From Candidatus Avisuccinivibrio pullicola (lineage in GTDB: Bacteria; Pseudomonadota; Gammaproteobacteria; Enterobacterales; Succinivibrionaceae), in assembly GCA_018713485.1 (NCBI GenBank), contig DVOQ01000016.1, forward strand, positions 24,953 through 88,952: a DNA stretch of 64,000 bases. The letters run 5' to 3'. Positions 61,889-64,000 of this stretch are shown here, one piece after another. Within the stretch, counting starts at the first letter, position 1, and each line of letters opens with the position of its first letter. The notes beneath the pieces were generated by a model. It saw only the letters and a program-made list of their open reading frames with translations, did no database searches and was not told the origin of the DNA. The position numbers and the translations under genes were made by a program.

Positions 61889-62818
61889 ATGCGTTTTTCC
61901 ATTACTTTAGGGGCCGTGCTTACGGCCCTGACTATGAGCGGATGTTCCCTTAAAGCTTCTGATCAGGAGGAGATTGCGCTCATGCGCTCTGGGCTTGAGC
62001 GGGCCTCCCTGGCCGCGGACGGTTACGGCAGTGAAACCCGCGATGCGCTGCAGCGAGCCTCAGAGATGCGGACCTGCTCGCGCTATACCCTGGGTAACTG
62101 CGCGCTCTTTGAAAGTGAGCTGATGGGCGATGCGCACCGCATGATTATGATGGAGGGTAAACGTGCTCCGCGCGCTGAGGACGAGCCCGGTGATCCGTAT
62201 TTCGTGCGTGAGGTTCTCACCTTTGATGGCAGGGGGGAGTTTACCGGACGTTCAGTGCGCTATATGTGGCAGTGGAATCCGGTTATGCACGATTTCACGC
62301 GTTATTATGAAGACAGCTATGCCACTGACGATACGCTCCTGAGCCGTATCTATCATGAAAACGGCGTGGCACTTGACTACCGTCTCTTTTACAGGGGCGC
62401 ACAAGACGCTTATGACAGAAAGCACCTTAGGGAAGAGGGGAAGGATTACCGCGTGTTAGCGTTAAGCGAGGAACATGAGGAAGGGGCAGGATGCGTGGAT
62501 CATGCCCGCCCCGGACGCTGCCGTACCGATTACACGGCTTACTATCCCTCGGGAAAGGTGAAGGCGCGCTCGGTGAATAATACTGAGACACGTTACTCTG
62601 AAAACGGGGAGGTAAGCGAGTACCGTGATTACAGCCCTGAAGGCAGACTGCGCATCGTAAGACGTTATTTCCCTGCGGGTACGCACTCTGAAGTTCTTGA
62701 AGTGCAGTTTAATGAGCGGGGCAGGATGGTAAGCGCTTCCTGTTCTAATGGCGCCGATCCCCTGGCCGACGGTTTTCGTGACTGGCGCATCCTCAACTGC
62801 GGTATCCCTGAAGATTAA
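61889..62818 (+). CDS. Lipoprotein with YwqK/MORN-like repeats
   Basis: A 309-residue protein with a lipoprotein signal (TALTMSGCSL; lipobox MSGC). The second half contains repeated short beta-hairpin units of the MORN/YwqK kind: YYPSGKVKARSVNN, RYSENGEVSEYRDYSPEGRLRIVRRYFPAG and VQFNERGRMVSASC. These are ordinarily structural and may bind peptidoglycan, lipid or partner proteins. Several cysteines suggest disulfides. No specific function can be named. The start follows TTGAGGAGTAGGT; the rhodanese lipoprotein gene lies 93 bases upstream, and a hairpin (CCAGG-TGTTAT-CCTGG) lies between. Confidence 0.7.
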   Translation: MRFSITLGAVLTALTMSGCSLKASDQEEIALMRSGLERASLAADGYGSETRDALQRASEMRTCSRYTLGNCALFESELMGDAHRMIMMEGKRAPRAEDEPGDPYFVREVLTFDGRGEFTGRSVRYMWQWNPVMHDFTRYYEDSYATDDTLLSRIYHENGVALDYRLFYRGAQDAYDRKHLREEGKDYRVLALSEEHEEGAGCVDHARPGRCRTDYTAYYPSGKVKARSVNNTETRYSENGEVSEYRDYSPEGRLRIVRRYFPAGTHSEVLEVQFNERGRMVSASCSNGADPLADGFRDWRILNCGIPED

Positions 62819-63021
62819 GAAAAGGTGAATAAAGGGCTCAGATCACCGTGAGGGACAGTCTGCAAGGTGGATCGATATTTCTTATGGAACGGTGCCTGAA
62901 AGGATTGCGTGGAGGAAAACGCGCAGGGAGAAGCACGCAGGATCCCGGCTATCAGGTAGAATAATGACAGAGTATTCTATGACCTCCGGTTTCAGGAGAT
63001 TTTTCAGCGCGGGAGGGCCTT
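62819..63021. other. Intergenic leader without recognised structure
   Basis: About 200 bases before the AAA-ATPase gene. I see only the ribosome-binding site (GGAGGGCC) at its end and no clear terminator or gene. Confidence 0.4.
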
Positions 63022-63864
63022 ATGAAGGTCAGGACTGCTTTAGGCTGCTCCTCTTTTGAGGAGCTGCGTAAGGACGCACGTGTCTACATTGATAAAACGG
63101 CTTTCATTGCGAGGCTGCTGCGCGTGTATGATGCCTCCCTTCCCTATGGGGGAGCGGCTCCCAAGATCTCTCTTATCACGCGCCCCCGCCGTTTTGGGAA
63201 AACCCTGCTCCTGTCCACGCTCGAGGCGTTTTTTGATATCTCAAAGGACAGTGCTTCCCTTTTTGAAGGCCTTGAGATTACCCGATACCGGGCGCTGTGC
63301 CTAAACTGGATGAATCAGTACCCGGTGATTGTTATCTCTTTTAGGGGAATGATCAAACACACTTATTCAGAAAATCTGAATGAGTTTTATCAGAATGTGG
63401 TTATTCCTCTTCTGGAACGGAATCAGGACTCGCTGTGTGATCCCAGGCTGTTTATAGTCTACCGTGAGTATTTTGATTCCCTTATCAGGATGGGAGGTCT
63501 TCCTTATCCGGAACGCGCTTATGAGGAATTAAGGTTCTTTCTGAAAAATCTGCTTCATGCCCTGTACAGTTATTATGGCAAAAAAGTCATCGTGCTTATA
63601 GATGAATACGATGTTCCTCTTGCCAGTGCTCAAAAGCATGCTTTTTATGACTCCATGCTGTCCTTTATGCGCTCTTTACTCAGCTGCCTTAAAGATAATC
63701 AGGAGCTTAACTTTGCCGTTCTTACCGGATGTCTGTGCCTTTCAAAAGAAAGCATGTTTACGGGGCTTAATAATTTTAACAATTTTTGGCCAGAAGTCTC
63801 CACCTTCTGTAAGGTGGAGATGAATGGCCCGCGGTTGATAAAAACAGGGGATATAGTAAAATAG
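63022..63864 (+). pseudogene. AAA-ATPase-like (DUF1703/PF09820-type) gene interrupted by an IS605-type element
   Basis: The visible part matches the AAA-ATPase-like family that is coupled to a C-terminal PD-(D/E)XK nuclease domain. It has DKTAFIARLL, Walker A in RPRRFGKTLLL, a long helical region, Walker B in KVIVLIDEYDVPLA, and the sensor block LTGCLCLSKESMFTGLNNF. Full-length members are about 500-580 residues and continue after TGLNNF. Here the frame runs through TTTAAC into unrelated sequence (WPEVSTFCKVEMNGPRL) and ends after 280 residues, so the nuclease domain is missing. These genes are frequent in multi-copy in gut bacteria; their function is unproven. The 3' half may follow the element beyond the window. 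Confidence 0.8.
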
Positions 63865-63909
63865 AACCCGGGGTTTGTTCAGGAAATAATTATCAGCAGG
63901 ATTAAACCC
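63775..63909 (+). mobile_element. Left end of an IS200/IS605-type element
   Basis: TTTAAC (63775-63780), the target reported for IS605 of Helicobacter, sits exactly where the AAA-ATPase homology ends. Just inside is a perfect 10-bp hairpin, TCTCCACCTT-CTGT-AAGGTGGAGA (63797-63820), of the kind recognised by TnpA Y1 transposases at subterminal ends. The element's tnpB starts about 90 bases further on. No tnpA is seen, so this may be an IS1341-type (tnpB-only) element. Confidence 0.65.
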
Positions 63910-64000
63910 GTGACAATGGTAAAAGTCTTCAGATGCATGGAGTTCAGGATCCTGCCGACGCAGGATCAGAAAGTCCTCATCTGGAAAACTTTCGGCTGCC
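63910..64000 (+). CDS. tnpB: TnpB / OrfB (RNA-guided nuclease of IS200/IS605 family), N-terminus only
   Basis: The frame GTG-ACA-ATG from 63910 (alternative ATG 63916) translates to KVFRCMEFRILPTQDQKVLI then WKTFGC, the usual TnpB N-terminus (R-L-Y-P-T-x-x-Q ... TFGC). TnpB proteins are omega-RNA-guided DNA nucleases that help keep the element in place. The rest, with the RuvC and zinc-finger regions, lies outside the window. The ribosome-binding site is weak (AGGATTAAACCC). Confidence 0.8.
   Translation, partial: MTMVKVFRCMEFRILPTQDQKVLIWKTFGC

Noticed and set aside
63797-63820. Hairpin read as the intrinsic terminator of the AAA-ATPase gene
   Set aside because: It has no U-tract, lies before the ORF stop, and sits beside a TTTAAC target and a tnpB start, so an element end explains it better.

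Overview
The window is a 64 kb chromosomal segment of a GC-moderate, densely packed Gammaproteobacterium. The order tig-clpP-clpX-lon-(orphan)-hupB-ppiD, the pairs proQ-prc and pyrD-zapC, and pepN, rlmKL, uup, dgkA and tadA are gammaproteobacterial housekeeping signatures. A clostridial-type 4-hydroxybutyrate dehydrogenase, an Fe-S L-serine dehydratase, an NrdD-type glycyl-radical fragment and sucCD standing without other TCA genes suggest a (near-)anaerobic fermentative lineage. A member of the Succinivibrionaceae/Aeromonadales would fit, but that is inference. No rRNA, tRNA or CRISPR array was recognised.

Layout. 0-4.8 kb: the end of an RND efflux operon (membrane fusion protein, AcrB-like pump), a GrpB-family protein and a secreted orphan. 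4.8-8.7 kb: a five-gene minus-strand operon with two HMA_2-type proteins, a P1B-type ATPase with an unusual SCG membrane motif, and two tiny membrane-anchored proteins. Its promoter is surrounded by three DtxR/IdeR-like boxes. 8.7-18.7 kb: metallophosphoesterase, proQ, prc, pepN, DUF2835, pyrD and zapC. 18.7-20.4 kb: an AT-rich gene desert with hairpins. 20.4-30.7 kb: a periplasmic OB-fold protein, a giant thioester-less alpha-2-macroglobulin homologue, dgkA, tadA, an orphan JetD-like (Wadjet nuclease subunit) gene, a secreted orphan, a decayed KDPG aldolase and 4hbD. 30.9-37.3 kb: rlmKL with a long disordered tail, uup, RNase AM and a dead nitroreductase. 37.4-46.7 kb: the protein-quality-control block, with a sigma32-like promoter before lon. 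46.9-58.1 kb: sucCD, pncC, brnQ, an unlisted 55-aa glycyl-radical-domain gene, an AraJ-like MFS carrier, sdaA, a Cache/GAF/GGDEF protein and an aldo-keto reductase.

58.3-64 kb is the accessory end. A family-4 glycosyltransferase is split by a (CA)12 microsatellite, so it looks like a phase-variable gene caught in the OFF state. After it come small ORFs, a hexapeptide acetyltransferase, two lipoproteins, and a DUF1703-type AAA-ATPase gene interrupted at a TTTAAC site by an IS200/IS605-type element whose TnpB starts at the window edge.

The most distinctive observations are the phase-variable glycosyltransferase, the metal-ATPase operon with its tandem boxes, the orphan JetD with a degraded TOPRIM site, and the IS605-type insertion. 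All functional assignments rest on reading motifs and synteny by eye; no database search was run.
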